A stretch of 64,000 nt of DNA from contig NZ_FORU01000005.1 of NCBI RefSeq assembly GCF_900114085.1, positions 124,001 through 188,000 of the forward strand. Direction: 5' to 3'. The stretch is from Myroides guanonis (GTDB lineage Bacteria; Bacteroidota; Bacteroidia; Flavobacteriales; Flavobacteriaceae). Made by a program: the position numbers and the translations under genes. A model generated the notes under the pieces. That model worked only from the letters and a program-made list of their open reading frames with translations, was not told the origin of the DNA and did not search any database. Positions 63,608-64,000 of this stretch are shown here, in pieces. Numbering within the stretch: position 1 is the first letter of the stretch; each line of letters opens with the position of its first letter.

Positions 63608-64000
63608 ATGATAAAGAATATGAAGAGAGTGTCTCTTTTGCTCTTATTGGTGCTTTTTTCTTATACGTCGAGCTTTGCTAGAGAAAGTGAGATGAGTAGG
63701 GGATTAGTGGAGTTAGAGTCTAGTTTTATGGGGGTGCCTTTTTTTGGTAACCTAGGATCATCTAGTAAAAATGAAGTGTTGTTTTTTGCAGCACCTGATA
63801 ATGATGATTGTAGTTCAGCTACTGAACTGACAATTAATTCAACATTGACTTGTGCTACTATGACACAAGCTACTTTTGTCGGTGCAACTTTAAGTTCTCA
63901 AGTAAAGCCTACTTGTGCTGGAGCCATGACAAAAGATGTTTGGTTTGAGTTTACAGCTACTGCTACTTCTCATCGTATTTCGATAGAGGATTTCGGCGTG
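63608..64000 (+). CDS. Secreted PPC-domain-like surface protein, N-terminal part (cut by window edge)
   Basis: Open to the window end. In-frame ATGs are at 63581, 63608 and 63620; the last two give a clean signal peptide (KRVSLLLLLVLFSYTSSFA). After a Gly/Ser-rich linker the visible domain (from APDNDDCSSATELTI) ends with KDVWFEFTATATSHRI. This closely resembles residues about 1100-1165 of the giant adhesin (NDNCDGAITI ... KDVWFEFTATSSNHML). So this is probably another T9SS-exported, multi-domain surface protein of the same type. The C-terminal sorting signal, if any, lies outside the window. Confidence 0.8.
   Translation, partial: MIKNMKRVSLLLLLVLFSYTSSFARESEMSRGLVELESSFMGVPFFGNLGSSSKNEVLFFAAPDNDDCSSATELTINSTLTCATMTQATFVGATLSSQVKPTCAGAMTKDVWFEFTATATSHRISIEDFGV

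Noticed and set aside
1..64000. tRNA or rRNA genes, riboswitches, prophage or insertion sequence
   Set aside because: Scanning by eye for T-loop GTTCRAxxC contexts, riboswitch cores, transposase motifs and phage genes gave no convincing candidate; a covariance-model scan would settle the RNA genes.

Overview
The window looks like a chromosomal segment of a Gram-negative member of the Bacteroidota, most likely family Flavobacteriaceae (a Myroides/Flavobacterium-like relative; genus not settled). The reasons are low GC, -7 promoter elements of the Bacteroidota form TAnnTTTG in front of many genes, a T9SS/gliding translocon (SprA), a giant surface protein with a type B T9SS sorting domain, Alternative Complex III with an aa3-type oxidase, and several Bacteroidota-typical small families (DUF3098, DUF3341, TPR-HTH membrane regulators). 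No tRNA, rRNA, CRISPR array, prophage or recognisable transposase is visible.

Layout. 0-1.4 kb: start of a patatin-like phospholipase (cut by the window edge), a thioredoxin-like protein and a DinB-like protein. 1.4-14.4 kb is the accessory-looking part: two paralogous TPR/membrane/HTH regulators (1438-3168 minus, 5546-7312 plus) flank a repeat-rich gap and a MORN-type lipoprotein gene. After the second regulator comes a 1921-residue modular secreted adhesin, then a small, extremely charged secreted protein preceded by a near-consensus sigma-54 promoter. 14.6-16.6 kb: aldehyde dehydrogenase plus its usual DUF779 partner. 16.6-19.8 kb: minus-strand housekeeping operon ftsX-DUF3098-uppP-truB-(envelope protein). 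20-22.8 kb: leuS. 22.9-23.3 kb: a SPOR-domain protein.

23.5-34.8 kb is one respiratory operon: Alternative Complex III (actABCDEF) followed by cytochrome c oxidase subunits II and I. Together these move electrons from menaquinol through c-type hemes to oxygen. The remaining oxidase functions (heme O synthase ctaB, two subunit III proteins, subunit IV, a Cys-free SCO-like protein, a SCO copper chaperone, DUF420 and a 78-residue CxxC membrane protein) form a second cluster at 48.5-53.5 kb. Between them lie ruvB, a malic enzyme, ruvA-sprA, gcvH-vanZ and deoC. ruvA and sprA are almost certainly co-transcribed, and sprA starts with TTG.

53.6-57 kb: a TolC/adaptor efflux pair without its inner-membrane pump, behind a perfect palindromic operator, followed by tsaB. 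57-59.8 kb (minus): a DUF255 thioredoxin-domain protein and an MscS channel. 59.9-62.2 kb: a PiT phosphate transporter behind TTAACA-type repeats. 62.4-63.3 kb (minus): an Nfu-type Fe-S scaffold with two tandem N-domains. The window ends inside a secreted protein that shares a domain with the giant adhesin.

The best candidates for something new are the TPR-HTH regulator/adhesin locus with its 11-bp direct repeats, the sigma-54-controlled charged secreted protein, and the uncharacterised members of the oxidase-assembly cluster. All assignments come from reading the sequence; no database search was run.
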